Shown one piece after another: positions 27,257 to 39,014 of a DNA stretch of 64,000 nt. Positions within the stretch are counted from its first letter, which is position 1, and each line of letters begins with the position of its first letter. This DNA is from Pseudomonas sp. FP198. Lineage in GTDB: Bacteria; Pseudomonadota; Gammaproteobacteria; Pseudomonadales; Pseudomonadaceae. Position numbers and translations under genes: made by a program. The stretch covers positions 4,952,501-5,016,500 of the forward strand of contig NZ_CP117452.1 in assembly GCF_030687895.1 (NCBI RefSeq), written 5' to 3'. The notes beneath the pieces were generated by a model, which saw only the letters and a list, made by a program, of their open reading frames with translations, searched no databases and was not told where the DNA came from.

Positions 27257-28024
27257 TTACATCCCCTTGCGCCGCTCCGCTCGCGCCACCCGCTGCACTT
27301 CCTGACGCACCTCTTCCAGCACCTCCTGCACATACAGGATATGTCGGCTGGAAACCTCCCGCGCCAGCTCGGCGTGACCATCCATGATGGCTTGATACAA
27401 CTCCCGATGCTGACTGATCAGCATGTCGCGGGTCTCGCTGCGCTGTTTGTACATGCCGCCGATATTGGTCACCACGTTGCGCTTGAGCAGGTCGAACAAG
27501 CCGCGAATGGTGTGCAGCAAAACCGCGTTATGACTGGCCTCGGCGATCGCCAGATGAAAGCGCGCATCCGCCGCGCCCTCCTCCGCCCGACTCACTTCTT
27601 CGTGACGCGAGTAACAATCCTGCAACTCATCGAACGCCGCTGTCAGCCGCTCGCGATCGACCTCGGTAGCCCGCAGTGCTGCGTAATAAGCGCAGGACGC
27701 CTCCAAGGTATGCCGGAACTCCAATAGATCACGCTGTGCTTCGGGATTGCTTTCCAAAAGCTGCAGCAGCGGATCACTGAACGTCGAGCCCAGCGACTCC
27801 ACCACATAGTTGCCGCCGCCCTGACGACTGATCAGCAAACCCTTGGCCGTCAGCTTCTGGATTGCCTCACGCAACGAAGGGCGTGACACACCGAACTGCT
27901 CGGCCAGGGCCCGTTCGGCCGGCAATCGCTCGCCGGACTTCAACGTGCCCTCGAGGATCATGCCTTCAAGCCGCTCGACAATATCGTCAGACAAACGGCG
28001 CTGACGAATCTGATCAAACCCCAT
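27257..28024 (-). CDS. lldR: GntR/FadR-family regulator LldR
   Basis: Lactate-responsive regulator. The 255-aa protein has the N-terminal winged helix (RRLSDDIVERLEGMILEGTLKSGERLPAERALAEQFGVSRPSLREAIQKL) and a C-terminal FCD ligand domain (ARFHLAIAEASHN, SQHRELYQAI with metal-binding His). I chose the ATG at 28024 (MGFDQIRQRR) with GGAG 9 bp upstream. It is divergent from lldP, and a 17-bp palindrome in between is the probable operator. Confidence 0.92.
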   Translation of the reverse strand: MGFDQIRQRRLSDDIVERLEGMILEGTLKSGERLPAERALAEQFGVSRPSLREAIQKLTAKGLLISRQGGGNYVVESLGSTFSDPLLQLLESNPEAQRDLLEFRHTLEASCAYYAALRATEVDRERLTAAFDELQDCYSRHEEVSRAEEGAADARFHLAIAEASHNAVLLHTIRGLFDLLKRNVVTNIGGMYKQRSETRDMLISQHRELYQAIMDGHAELAREVSSRHILYVQEVLEEVRQEVQRVARAERRKGM

Positions 28025-28170
28025 AACTCGATTCTCCACGGTCCCGACGGCTCGCCGGGCTCTCTATTCTGGCCCATCCGGGCCTCGTCCACACCCAACA
28101 AAAAATATTAATGCCAGCAGATCAGATGTCATCTGCACCGCTTATTCGACGAAAGTTTCAAAGCGGCAAA

Positions 28171-28200
28171 TTGACACACGACGACCAAGGCTTTTACCCT
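28171..28200 (+). promoter_or_regulatory. Probable lldP promoter
   Basis: A perfect -35 TTGACA (28171-28176) is followed after about 18 bp by a weak -10 (TACCCT). The LldR palindrome begins 18 bp downstream. Confidence 0.45.
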
Positions 28201-28217
28201 AGCCGACAGCGCTTGTA

Positions 28218-28234
28218 AATTGGTATTACCAATT
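28218..28234. promoter_or_regulatory. LldR operator palindrome
   Basis: AATTGGTATTACCAATT is a perfect 8+1+8 palindrome with the GGTNNNACC core favoured by FadR-type regulators, between lldR and lldP and just downstream of the probable promoter. Binding would block transcription of the lactate operon. Confidence 0.75.
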
Positions 28235-28287
28235 ACCCAAAACCGCTGAACAGTGCCTGACCAACAACAATTAGGGGCTCACCCAAT

Positions 28288-29981
28288 ATGCAAACCTGGC
28301 AACAGCTTTACAGCCCGCTCGGCAGCCTAGGCTTGTCCGCACTCGCGGCCGTCATTCCCATCGTGTTTTCTTCCTCGCCCTGGCGGTGTTTCGCCTCAAG
28401 GGGCACGTGGCGGGCAGCATCACCCTGGCCTTGGCGATTGCCGTCGCGATCTTCGCTTTCCAGATGCCGGCCGACATGGCGTTTGCGGCCGCCGGCTATG
28501 GCTTTGCCTATGGTCTTTGGCCGATTGCCTGGATCATCGTCGCCGCCGTGTTTCTCTACAAACTGACCGTCAAGAGCGGCCAGTTCGAAATCATCCGCAG
28601 CTCGGTGCTGTCGATTACCGATGACCAACGCCTGCAAGTGTTGCTCATCGGCTTCTGCTTCGGCGCATTCCTGGAAGGTGCCGCCGGTTTCGGCGCTCCG
28701 GTCGCGATTACCGCCGCGCTGCTGGTCGGCCTGGGTTTCAACCCGCTCTACGCCGCCGGCCTGTGCCTGATCGCCAACACCGCTCCGGTAGCCTTCGGCG
28801 CACTGGGCATTCCGATTATCGTTGCGGGCCAGGTCACCGGAATCGACGCCTTCAAGATCGGCGCCATGACCGGTCGCCAGTTGCCATTGCTGTCGCTGTT
28901 CGTGCCGTTCTGGCTGGTATTCATGATGGATGGCCTGCGCGGTGTGCGGGAAACCTGGCCGGCCGCCCTGGTGGCGGGCTTGAGTTTCGCCATCACCCAG
29001 TACTTCACTTCGAACTTCATCGGCCCGGAACTGCCGGACATCACGTCGGCCCTGGCCAGCCTGGTATCCCTGACGTTGTTCCTGAAAATCTGGCAGCCCA
29101 AGCGTACCGCCGGTGCCCAGATTGCCGGCGCAACCTCCAGCGCAGCGATCACCGCCAGCGTCGGCGGTTTCGGCCAGCCGCGCAGCACCGTGGCCTCGCC
29201 CTACAGCCTGGGGGAAATCATCAAGGCCTGGTCACCGTTCCTGATCCTGACCGTGCTGGTGACCCTCTGGACCCTGAAGCCCTTCAAGGCGATGTTCGCC
29301 GCCGGTGGCTCGATGTACGGCTGGGTGTTCAACTTCGCGATCCCGCACCTGGATCAACTGGTCATCAAGGTCGCCCCCATCGTGATCAACCCCACGGCGA
29401 TTCCGGCGGTGTTCAAGCTCGATCCGATTTCGGCCACCGGCACGGCGATTTTCTTCTCGGCGCTCATCTCGATGATCGTCTTGAAGATCAACTTCAGAAC
29501 TGGTCTTACCACTTTGAAGGAGACCTTCTACGAACTGCGCTGGCCTATCCTGTCCATCGGCATGGTCCTGGCCTTCGCCTTCGTCACCAACTTCTCGGGC
29601 ATGTCATCCACCATGGCCCTGGTATTGGCCGGAACTGGCGCAGCGTTCCCGTTCTTCTCGCCATTCCTCGGCTGGCTGGGCGTGTTCCTGACCGGCTCCG
29701 ATACCTCGTCCAATGCGCTGTTCGGCTCGCTGCAAGCGACAACCGCGCACCAGATCGGCGTCAACGACACATTGCTCGTCGCAGCCAATACCAGTGGCGG
29801 CGTCACCGGCAAGATGATTTCGCCGCAATCGATCGCCGTAGCCTGCGCGGCAACCGGCCTGGTGGGCAAGGAATCGGATCTGTTCCGTTTCACCCTGAAA
29901 CACAGCCTATTCTTTGCAACGATCGTCGGCTTGATCACGTTGGCCCAGGCCTACTGGTTCACCGGCATGCTGGTTCACTGA
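28288..29981 (+). pseudogene. lldP: L-lactate permease with one-base frameshift
   Basis: Lactate/proton symporter with about twelve or more membrane segments. The first 26 codons read [20 protein letters not shown] and then AVIPIVF. The frame is lost in TTTT at 28366-28369 and resumes one base out as [18 protein letters not shown] and onward to the end, a 564-aa permease if a fifth T is restored. All later motifs ([45 protein letters not shown]) are intact. Either a recent null mutation or a homopolymer sequencing error. It is the first gene of the lactate operon. Confidence 0.88.
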
Positions 29982-30131
29982 GTACTACAAGAAACATTAA
30001 AAAACCCGACGCTGAAACGTGATTCGGCGTCCGCTATTCACCACCGGGTCTGCAAGGCTGCTGAAAGATTTCCTCTCTATATTCAGCAGCCTCAGCAGAC
30101 GGATAACCGGGACCACCCGGAGACACGCCTG

Positions 30132-30956
30132 ATGAGCGAGCTTTTTTACAACGCCGTGCCGAACGCGACCCGAGTCGCCCCGCCATTGCCTGAGCCGCGC
30201 CAGTATCCCAGCGAGAAACCCCGACGGGTCTATCTGTTCGGAACCTGCGTGGTGGATCTGTTCTACCCCGAAGCCGGGATGGACGCGATTCATCTGCTTG
30301 AGCGCGAAGGCATCCAGGTCGACTACCCGCAAGGCCAAACATGCTGCGGGCAACCGGCCTATACGTCGGGGTATACCGAGCAGGCGCGGACGGTGGCGCG
30401 GGCGCAACTGGCCCTGTTTGCCGGGGATTATCCGGTGGTCGTGCCGTCGGGCTCGTGTGCCGGCATGCTGCGTGAACATTACGCCGACCTGTTCAAGGAC
30501 GAGCCGCAAATGCTCAAACAGGTCCAGGCCCTGGCGGCCAGGACCTATGAGCTGGCCGAGTTCCTGCTGTTCGTGTGCAAGGTGCAATTGAACGACGCTG
30601 GCGCGCCGGTAAAGGTCGCGCTGCATACGTCCTGCTCGGCACGACGGGAAATGAATACGCACCTGCATGGCCGTGAGTTGTTGGCACAGCTGCGGAATGT
30701 GGAACGGGTCGACCACAGTCACGAAAGTGAATGCTGCGGTTTTGGTGGGACGTTCAGCGTTCGCATGCCGGATATTTCCGGCGCGATGGTGGCCGACAAG
30801 ACCCGCGCGCTGAAGGAGTCCGGCGCGCATCAGGTGGTCAGCGCCGACTGCGGTTGCCTGATGAACATCAACGGGGCGCTGGAAAAACAGCGCGAAGCGC
30901 TACGCGGCCAGCATCTGGCGAGCTTCCTCTGGCAGCGAACCGGAGGTGCCGCATGA
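30132..30956 (+). CDS. lutA: Lactate utilization protein A (Fe-S oxidoreductase)
   Basis: Part of the LutABC iron-sulfur L-lactate oxidase. The 274-aa protein has two CCG domains: GTCVVDLFYPEAG with QTCCGQPAYTSGY in the first half, and HTSCSARREM with SECCGFGGTFSVRM in the second. These cysteines hold a cofactor in this family. GGAG lies upstream of the ATG. Its stop overlaps the lutB start (ATGA). Confidence 0.93.
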   Translation: MSELFYNAVPNATRVAPPLPEPRQYPSEKPRRVYLFGTCVVDLFYPEAGMDAIHLLEREGIQVDYPQGQTCCGQPAYTSGYTEQARTVARAQLALFAGDYPVVVPSGSCAGMLREHYADLFKDEPQMLKQVQALAARTYELAEFLLFVCKVQLNDAGAPVKVALHTSCSARREMNTHLHGRELLAQLRNVERVDHSHESECCGFGGTFSVRMPDISGAMVADKTRALKESGAHQVVSADCGCLMNINGALEKQREALRGQHLASFLWQRTGGAA

Positions 30957-32410
30957 GCACGCCGACGCTGATTCCTACCGTTGAGGTGCAGGACGATTTT
31001 CGCGCCCGAGCCCACAAGGCTTTGGACGACACGCAACTGCGAAACAACTTTCGCACTGCGATGGATTCACTGATGACAAAACGGGCAACGTCCTTCAGCG
31101 ATGCCCACGAAAGAGAACACCTGCGGGTGCTGGGCAATGCTGTCCGCGCCCGTGCGTTATCCAAGCTGCCCGACCTGCTCGAGCAACTTGAAGCCAACCT
31201 GACCCGCAACGGTGTGAACGTGCACTGGGCGGAAACGGTGGACGAGGCCAATGGCATCGTCCTCTCGATCATCCGCGCTCACGAGGCGCGGCAAGTGATC
31301 AAGGGCAAATCGATGGTCAGCGAAGAGATGGAGATGAACCATTTCCTCGAGGCTCGGGACATTGAATGTCTCGAATCCGATATGGGGGAATACATCGTCC
31401 AGCTCGACCACGAGAAGCCTTCACACATAATCATGCCGGCAATCCACAAGAATGCCGGTCAGGTCGCGTCCTTGTTCCACGACAAACTTGGCGTGGAGTA
31501 CACCAAGGACGTCGACCAACTCATTCAGATCGGTCGCAAGGTGTTGCGGCAGAAATTCTTCGAAGCCGACATCGGCGTTTCCGGTGTCAACTTCGCCGTC
31601 GCCGAAACCGGCACGCTGCTGCTGGTGGAAAACGAAGGCAACGGGCGGATGTCGACCACGGTGCCGCCGGTGCACATTGCCGTGACCGGCATTGAAAAAG
31701 TCGTGGAGAACCTGCGGGACGTCGTGCCGCTGCTCTCGCTGCTGACCCGCTCTGCCCTTGGTCAGCCGATCACTACCTACGTCAACATGATCTCCAGCCC
31801 GCGCAAGGCAAACGAACTGGACGGGCCGCAGGAAGTTCACCTGGTCCTGCTCGACAACGGTCGCAGCCAGGCATTTGCCGACAGTGAGTTGCGCCAGACC
31901 CTGAACTGCATTCGCTGCGGCGCCTGTATGAATCATTGCCCGGTCTACACCCGAATCGGCGGCCATGCCTACGGCGAGGTTTACCCGGGACCTATCGGAA
32001 AAATCATCACGCCGCACATGGTCGGCCTGGCCAAGGTGCCAGATCATCCGAGCGCGTCTTCGCTGTGCGGTGCCTGCGGCGAAGTGTGCCCGGTGAAAAT
32101 TCCGATCCCGGCCCTGCTACGACGGCTGCGAGAAGAAAACGTCAAGGCGCCGGATAGCCCCAACCCGGTCATGCGCGGCCAGGGCAGCAAGTATTCGGCC
32201 AAGGAGCGCTTCATCTGGAATGCCTGGGCCCGGCTCAACAGCTCGCCACGGCTGTATCGGCTGTTCGCTTTCCTCGCCACGCGCCTGCGCGGCCTGACAC
32301 CGCAGAATGTCGGCCCCTGGACCCAGAACCACAGCGCCCCGAAACCCGCCGCCCGCTCGTTGCATGACCTGGCCCGCGACCACCTGACCCCGCAGGGAGA
32401 CCGCCGATGA
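30953..32410 (+). CDS. lutB: Lactate utilization protein B (4Fe-4S protein)
   Basis: The 485-aa LutB has an N-terminal LUD domain (VIKGKSMVSEEMEMNHFLE, ADIGVSGVNFAVAETGTLLLVENEGNGRM) and two 4Fe-4S motifs near residue 320-375, CIRCGACMNHCPVYT and CGACGEVCPVKIP. It passes electrons in L-lactate oxidation. The start ATG overlaps the lutA stop, and the stop overlaps the lutC start. Confidence 0.94.
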   Translation: MSTPTLIPTVEVQDDFRARAHKALDDTQLRNNFRTAMDSLMTKRATSFSDAHEREHLRVLGNAVRARALSKLPDLLEQLEANLTRNGVNVHWAETVDEANGIVLSIIRAHEARQVIKGKSMVSEEMEMNHFLEARDIECLESDMGEYIVQLDHEKPSHIIMPAIHKNAGQVASLFHDKLGVEYTKDVDQLIQIGRKVLRQKFFEADIGVSGVNFAVAETGTLLLVENEGNGRMSTTVPPVHIAVTGIEKVVENLRDVVPLLSLLTRSALGQPITTYVNMISSPRKANELDGPQEVHLVLLDNGRSQAFADSELRQTLNCIRCGACMNHCPVYTRIGGHAYGEVYPGPIGKIITPHMVGLAKVPDHPSASSLCGACGEVCPVKIPIPALLRRLREENVKAPDSPNPVMRGQGSKYSAKERFIWNAWARLNSSPRLYRLFAFLATRLRGLTPQNVGPWTQNHSAPKPAARSLHDLARDHLTPQGDRR

Positions 32411-33074
32411 GCGCCAAGGAAAATATCCTCGCCAAGCTGCGTAAAAGCCTCACCGGCACCACGCCCGTTGCCGACAACTACGACGTCGAACTGGTGACAC
32501 AGACCTACCGCTACGCGCCCGAGGAACGCATCCCACAACTGCGCAAGCTGATGGAAGCGGTGCACACCGAAATTCACCTGACGTCCGGCGAAGCCTGGCC
32601 GACGCTGCTGGCGCAACTGCTGCGCGACCGGCAACTGCCGAGCCTGCTGATCGCACCGACAACGCCCCACGGGCGAAAAATCGTACAGTTCTGGGCGAAC
32701 AATCCGGACCTTCCTACCCTCAAGACCTACGACCGCCCCATCGAGGAATGGAAAGCCGAGCTGTTCAACGATACGCCTGCCAGCCTGACCGGCACCCTCG
32801 GAGCCATCGCCGCAACCGGTAGCCTGATTCTCTGGCCGACGCGGGAAGAACCGCGCCTGATGAGCCTCGTCCCGCCGGTGCACTTCGCCTTGCTCAAGGC
32901 CAGCGAAATCCGTGACAACTTCTATGAAGTGCAACAGGAATTCGAATGGGCCCAAGGCATGCCGACCAATGCCCTGTTGGTGTCGGGCCCGTCAAAGACC
33001 GCCGACATCGAGCAGGTCCTGGCCTACGGCGCCCATGGACCAAAGGATCTGGTGGTGCTGATTCTGGAGGACCA

Positions 33075-33078
<4 letters not shown>
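32407..33078 (+). CDS. lutC: Lactate utilization protein C
   Basis: A 223-aa LUD-domain protein (LutC/YkgG family). It shows AIAATGSLILWPTREEPRLMSLVPPVHFALL and a C-terminal SGPSKTADIEQVLAYGAHGPKDLVVLIL, both usual for LutC. The start overlaps lutB and the stop overlaps the dehydrogenase gene, so lutABC and the next gene form one translationally coupled set. Confidence 0.93.
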
Positions 33079-35885
<2,807 letters not shown>

Positions 35886-35926
35886 AGAAAAATAGAACCC
35901 TTGAGCGAGACGGTAGTCCACAGAAC

Positions 35927-35949
35927 AAGCCCCGAACAACGGGGCTTTT
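35927..35949 (+). terminator. Terminator of the lactate operon
   Basis: AAGCCCCG-AACAA-CGGGGCTTTT, 42 bp after the dehydrogenase stop. Confidence 0.8.
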
Positions 35950-36014
35950 CCTCCACTCGGTTGCCCGTCCTGACGGCCAGCGAAGTCTGGATCCCTCAGT
36001 TCAAGGAGATACAT

Positions 36015-36296
36015 ATGAAGCGTTCTGCACTGTTAGGTCTGTTCGTTACTGCCTCACTGCTGGCCTCCACTTCGTTCGCCGCCGACAAGCCGGACAGCCT
36101 GTGCGCGATCAACATCCAAACCATCGAAAACGCCAAGACGCAAACCCAGTCATCACCCGAGCTGACTACCCGCGTGTCAGCTAGTGTGAGCAAGGCCAAG
36201 GCGTTTAAGGAGGCAGGCAAATATGATGAGTGCGTCGCCGAAACCCAGCAAACCCTCCAGGAAATAAAAAACACTTCCGATGGCACCAACAAGTGA
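36015..36296 (+). CDS. Small exported protein of unknown function
   Basis: A 93-aa precursor with a clear signal peptide (MKRSALLGLFVTASLLASTSFA, cleavage probably after Ala22). The mature part is a short helical, Lys/Thr/Glu-rich domain with two cysteines (in SLCAIN and DECVAE) that could form a disulfide. AAGGAG lies 8 bp upstream of the ATG. It is flanked by terminators, so it is a single-gene unit. I do not recognise the family. Confidence 0.8.
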   Translation: MKRSALLGLFVTASLLASTSFAADKPDSLCAINIQTIENAKTQTQSSPELTTRVSASVSKAKAFKEAGKYDECVAETQQTLQEIKNTSDGTNK

Positions 36297-36305
36297 TCGA
36301 TGAGT

Positions 36306-36327
36306 AGGCCAACCTTCGGGTTGGCCT
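36306..36327 (+). terminator. Terminator after the small exported protein
   Basis: AGGCCAACC-TTCG-GGTTGGCCT stem with a stable TTCG loop and a short T stretch, 9 bp after the stop codon. Confidence 0.65.
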
Positions 36328-36349
36328 TGCCGACCGATTGGCGTACACT
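36321..36349 (+). promoter_or_regulatory. Probable ssrA promoter
   Basis: TTGGCC, 17-bp spacer, TACACT, ending 42 bp upstream of the mature tmRNA 5' end. The -35 box overlaps the preceding terminator stem. Confidence 0.45.
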
Positions 36350-36391
36350 ACGCAGGCCTGTCGCTCTACAGATTCACAGAGCGCCAGGTTC

Positions 36392-36785
36392 GGGGCCGTT
36401 TAGGATTCGACGCCGGTTGCGAAACTTTAGGTGCATGCCGAGTTGGTAACAGAACTCGTAAATCCACTGTTGCAACTTCCTATAGTTGCCAATGACGAAA
36501 CCTACGGGGAATACGCTCTCGCTGCGTAAGCAGCCTTAGCCCTTCCCTTCTGGTACCTTCGGGTCCAGCAATCACCAGGGGATGTCCGTAAACCCAAAGT
36601 GATTGTCATATAGAACGGAATCGCCGTGCAGTACGTTGTGGACGAAGCGGCTAAAACTTACACAACTCGCCCAATGCACCCTGCCCGTCGGGTCGCTGAG
36701 GGTTAACTCAATAGACACGGCTACGCATGTAGTACCGACAGCGGAGTACTGGCGGACGGGGGTTCAAATCCCCCCGGCTCCACCA
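36392..36785 (+). ncRNA. ssrA: Transfer-messenger RNA (tmRNA)
   Basis: Rescues stalled ribosomes together with SmpB. The 5' GGGGCCG pairs with 3' CGGCTCC ahead of ACCA, making the alanine-type acceptor. GATTCGACGCCGG and GGGGGTTCAAATCCCCCC are the conserved D-like and T-arm regions. The resume codon GCC at 36488 starts the tag ANDETYGEYALAA, ending at TAA (36527-36529). The 3' end is the integration site of the adjacent island, whose attL restores an intact tmRNA. Confidence 0.97.
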
Positions 36786-36837
36786 TTTCATCATCTAAAG
36801 ACGTCCACGGACGTCTTTTTTTGTGCCTGAAATCCAG
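36761..36837. repeat. attL: left repeat of the ssrA island
   Basis: The last 25 nt of tmRNA plus the terminator and following bases (GGTTCAAAT through TGCCTGAAATCCAG). The segment recurs in degenerate form at 49,773-49,847 with the same order of elements, including an identical 26-bp stretch covering the terminator's distal arm. The two copies bound an integrase-containing island of about 13 kb. Confidence 0.8.
36797..36822 (+). terminator. ssrA terminator
   Basis: AAAGACGTCC-A-CGGACGTCTTTTTTT, 12 bp after the tmRNA CCA end. Confidence 0.85.
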
Positions 36838-36899
36838 AAAAATCAAGGGTTTAAGCGCTACTGGGCGCTGGAAAGGTTTTTTGAGTTCCAGCCGTTTGG

Positions 36900-36920
36900 G
36901 TATTCCAAATGGTATTCCAA
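36900..36920. repeat. Probable integrase arm-type sites, left end
   Basis: Two GTATTCCAA-type units in tandem in the integrase leader, with an inverted copy (TTTGGAATACC) at about 36,939. A 21-bp copy with one mismatch is at 49,702-49,722 just inside attR, and a diverged copy is at 49,910-49,930. The placement at both island ends suggests integrase or excisionase binding, an inference. Confidence 0.5.
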
Positions 36921-36972
36921 GCCATCCGGTGCTATTTTTTGGAATACCAAAACGGTGTCAGAGGTAGCTCTC

Positions 36973-38229
36973 ATGCCTGCTCCAGCCCTTCGCCTTTCCG
37001 ACCGTCAGCTCAAGGCAGTCAAGGCAAAAGACAAGGACTACGTCCTCAGCGATGGTGACGGCCTCCAGCTCCGAGTCAGGAGCAACGGCTCGATGCTGTG
37101 GAATTTCAACTACCGCGAGCCGGTAACCAAAAATCGCATCAATATGGGGCTGGGCACGTACCCAGAGCTCTCATTAGCGAACGCCAGGAAAAAAGTGGTG
37201 GAAGCGCGCGAGCTGCTTGCACAAGGCATTGATCCCAAGGTGCAACGCAATGCACAGGACGAAGCCAAACGAGCAGAGACGGAACATACGTTCGAGAACG
37301 TGGCCACCGCCTGGTTCGAGCTGAAGAAGGACTCCGTCACGCCGGCGTACGCCGAAGACATTTGGCGCTCGCTCACGCTGCATGTATTTCCAGACCTGAA
37401 AACAATGCCGCTCTCGAAAATTACCGCACCGACTGTCATCGAACTGCTTCGCCCAATCGAGGCCAAAGGCAGCCTCGAGACAGTGAAGCGATTGAGCCAA
37501 CGGCTCAACGAGATCATGACCTACGGGGTCAATTCAGGGCTGATCTTTGCGAACCCTCTCAGCGGCATTCGCGCAGTGTTCAAGAAACCCAAGAAACAGA
37601 ACATGGCCGCGCTACGACCCGATGAGCTTTCCGAGCTCATGATCGAAATCGCGAACGCCAGCATCAAGCGGATCACCCGCTGCCTGATCGAATGGCAACT
37701 GCACACCATGACCCGTCCTGCCGAAGCGGCTACCACCCGGTGGGCAGACATCGACTTCGACAAACGCATCTGGACCATCCCGCCGGAGCGCATGAAAAAG
37801 CGTCGTCCGCACACCATCCCGCTGACCGAACAGGCACTCGCCTTACTAGAGACGCTCAAGCCCCACAGCGGCCACAGGGAATACGTGTTCCCGGCAGATA
37901 GAAACCCGCGCACCCACGCCAACAGTCAGACTGCCAACATGGCGTTGAAACGCATGGGCTTCCAGGACCGCTTGGTCAGCCACGGCATGCGCTCCATGGC
38001 CAGCACCATCCTGAACGAGCATGGGTGGGATCCGGAGCTGATCGAAGTCGCGCTGGCGCATGTCGACAAGGACGAAGTCCGAAGCGCTTACAACCGAGCT
38101 GACTACATTGAACGTCGGCGTCCGATGATGGCTTGGTGGAGTGAGCACATCCAGAAAGCGGCCACTGGCAACCTGTCGGCATCTGCGATCAATCAAACCA
38201 GGGACCACAACGTCGTGCCGATACGGTGA
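36973..38229 (+). CDS. P4-type tyrosine integrase of the ssrA island
   Basis: Site-specific recombinase expected to integrate the island at the ssrA 3' end. The 418-aa protein has the N-terminal DUF4102/P4-arm domain (LSDRQLKAVKAKDKDYVLSDGDGLQLRV), a SAM-like core-binding domain, and a catalytic domain with Arg in TMTRPAEAATTRW, HGMR in SHGMRSMASTIL, and ALAHVDKDEVRSAYNR with the nucleophile Tyr. I chose the ATG at 36973 with GAGG 8 bp upstream. The open frame extends 50 codons upstream through repeat-containing leader DNA. Adjacent to attL, as usual for such islands. Confidence 0.92.
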   Translation: MPAPALRLSDRQLKAVKAKDKDYVLSDGDGLQLRVRSNGSMLWNFNYREPVTKNRINMGLGTYPELSLANARKKVVEARELLAQGIDPKVQRNAQDEAKRAETEHTFENVATAWFELKKDSVTPAYAEDIWRSLTLHVFPDLKTMPLSKITAPTVIELLRPIEAKGSLETVKRLSQRLNEIMTYGVNSGLIFANPLSGIRAVFKKPKKQNMAALRPDELSELMIEIANASIKRITRCLIEWQLHTMTRPAEAATTRWADIDFDKRIWTIPPERMKKRRPHTIPLTEQALALLETLKPHSGHREYVFPADRNPRTHANSQTANMALKRMGFQDRLVSHGMRSMASTILNEHGWDPELIEVALAHVDKDEVRSAYNRADYIERRRPMMAWWSEHIQKAATGNLSASAINQTRDHNVVPIR

Positions 38230-38447
38230 GCGCTCACCGGACGCCGCAGGTAACCGAGGATGACTCCCCAGATGGAGTGATGGTTGATTTGGCGACAGCG
38301 GCGACACCAGCGACAACCCGTGTAATACCTGGTTTGCAGCATGGCGACAGAAGTGGCGACTGTCGCCGTTGCAAGCCTCCCTCTTGGGGCTTTCTCGGCC
38401 AAGCCCACGCGAGCGGGAAGGCTCCGCATTCCCACTCGCATGGGCTC
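38226..38447. other. Non-coding segment with an inverted copy of a recombination-module gene
   Basis: Downstream of the integrase there is no convincing gene. A GTG overlapping the integrase stop opens a frame of 83 codons, but it runs into the inverted repeat at 38,448 and has no recognisable domain. Positions 38,291-38,320 are an inverted near-copy (27 of 30 bases) of 45,511-45,540 in the small gene next to the DUF3987 gene, with weaker similarity on both sides. It may be a relic of an earlier module. Confidence 0.4.
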
Positions 38448-38528
38448 TGCGTAATTACATCTCACTTGACCACCTAATTGCATTGCCACTGACCAGTTGT
38501 TTGCATCCGACTTGACCAGTCATTTGCA
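38448..38528. repeat. Left terminal inverted repeat of the 4.7-kb unit
   Basis: Starts TGCGTAATTACAT and then carries three reiterations of a unit of the form (C/A)TTGACCA or CTGACCA, a few bases, TTGCA(T). The inverted partner is at 43,121-43,190. Multiple direct transposase-binding-like motifs in each end are known from IS21- and Tn7-type elements. Assigning this element to either is inference. Confidence 0.65.
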
Positions 38529-38829
38529 GTTGATGGGGTCAGCGGGTGCCACTCAGCGCGAGTGCGTCAGCCAAGCACTGAAGGACTGCAACACAATCCA
38601 AAGCGGTCCCTCGAGTCACCGATATCACGCCGAAAAGTAGTCGTTCATGTCTGATCTGTCGCTGAGAAGTAAGCGCCAACCAGCTATATGTAAGCCACAG
38701 CTATCGCTAATTTGTGTGCAGCGACCGGGGCGCTGACGTCGATCGGTACGATAGATGCGCTTGCCAACCTAGCCTGTGGCAACATTGGCTCTAGTCCAAA
38801 ACAAGACAAGACAGGGCGGAGCGGAGCGG
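38529..38829. other. Gene-free stretch before the nuclease-NTPase gene
   Basis: About 300 bp between the left inverted repeat and the small open frame at 38,830. It presumably holds the promoter of the large gene. I see no strong sigma-70 promoter, no RNA gene and no further repeat. Confidence 0.4.
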
Positions 38830-39003
38830 ATGCAAATCATCCAGAAGATTGCGGACTGGGCTGCGGAACAGGCGGCGTGGGACGACGATGCTGAAGCCAG
38901 CACCGAGTACAACGGGATGATGCGTTGCTCCAACTTCACGCACGAAGGAGGCGCTGAGGTACTGCCGAGGTCGTCGGACTCTCGTTGCGTCCGCGCGCGT
39001 TAA
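38830..39003 (+). CDS. Small open frame upstream of the nuclease-NTPase gene
   Basis: A 57-aa frame starting MQIIQKIADWAAEQAAWDDDA, with GGAG-like sequence upstream and a stop 11 bp before the ATG of the large gene. The first 20 residues look like an amphipathic helix, and the rest is low in recognisable structure. The stop codon overlaps the ribosome-binding region of the next gene, which would suit translational coupling. It may be a real partner, a leader, or a gene relic. I do not recognise it. Confidence 0.35.
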   Translation: MQIIQKIADWAAEQAAWDDDAEASTEYNGMMRCSNFTHEGGAEVLPRSSDSRCVRAR

Positions 39004-39014
39004 GGGGAAAACAG

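Noticed and set aside
36603..36830. Open frame inside and after ssrA
   Set aside because: It lies within the tmRNA and its terminator; the only translated part there is the 13-residue tag.
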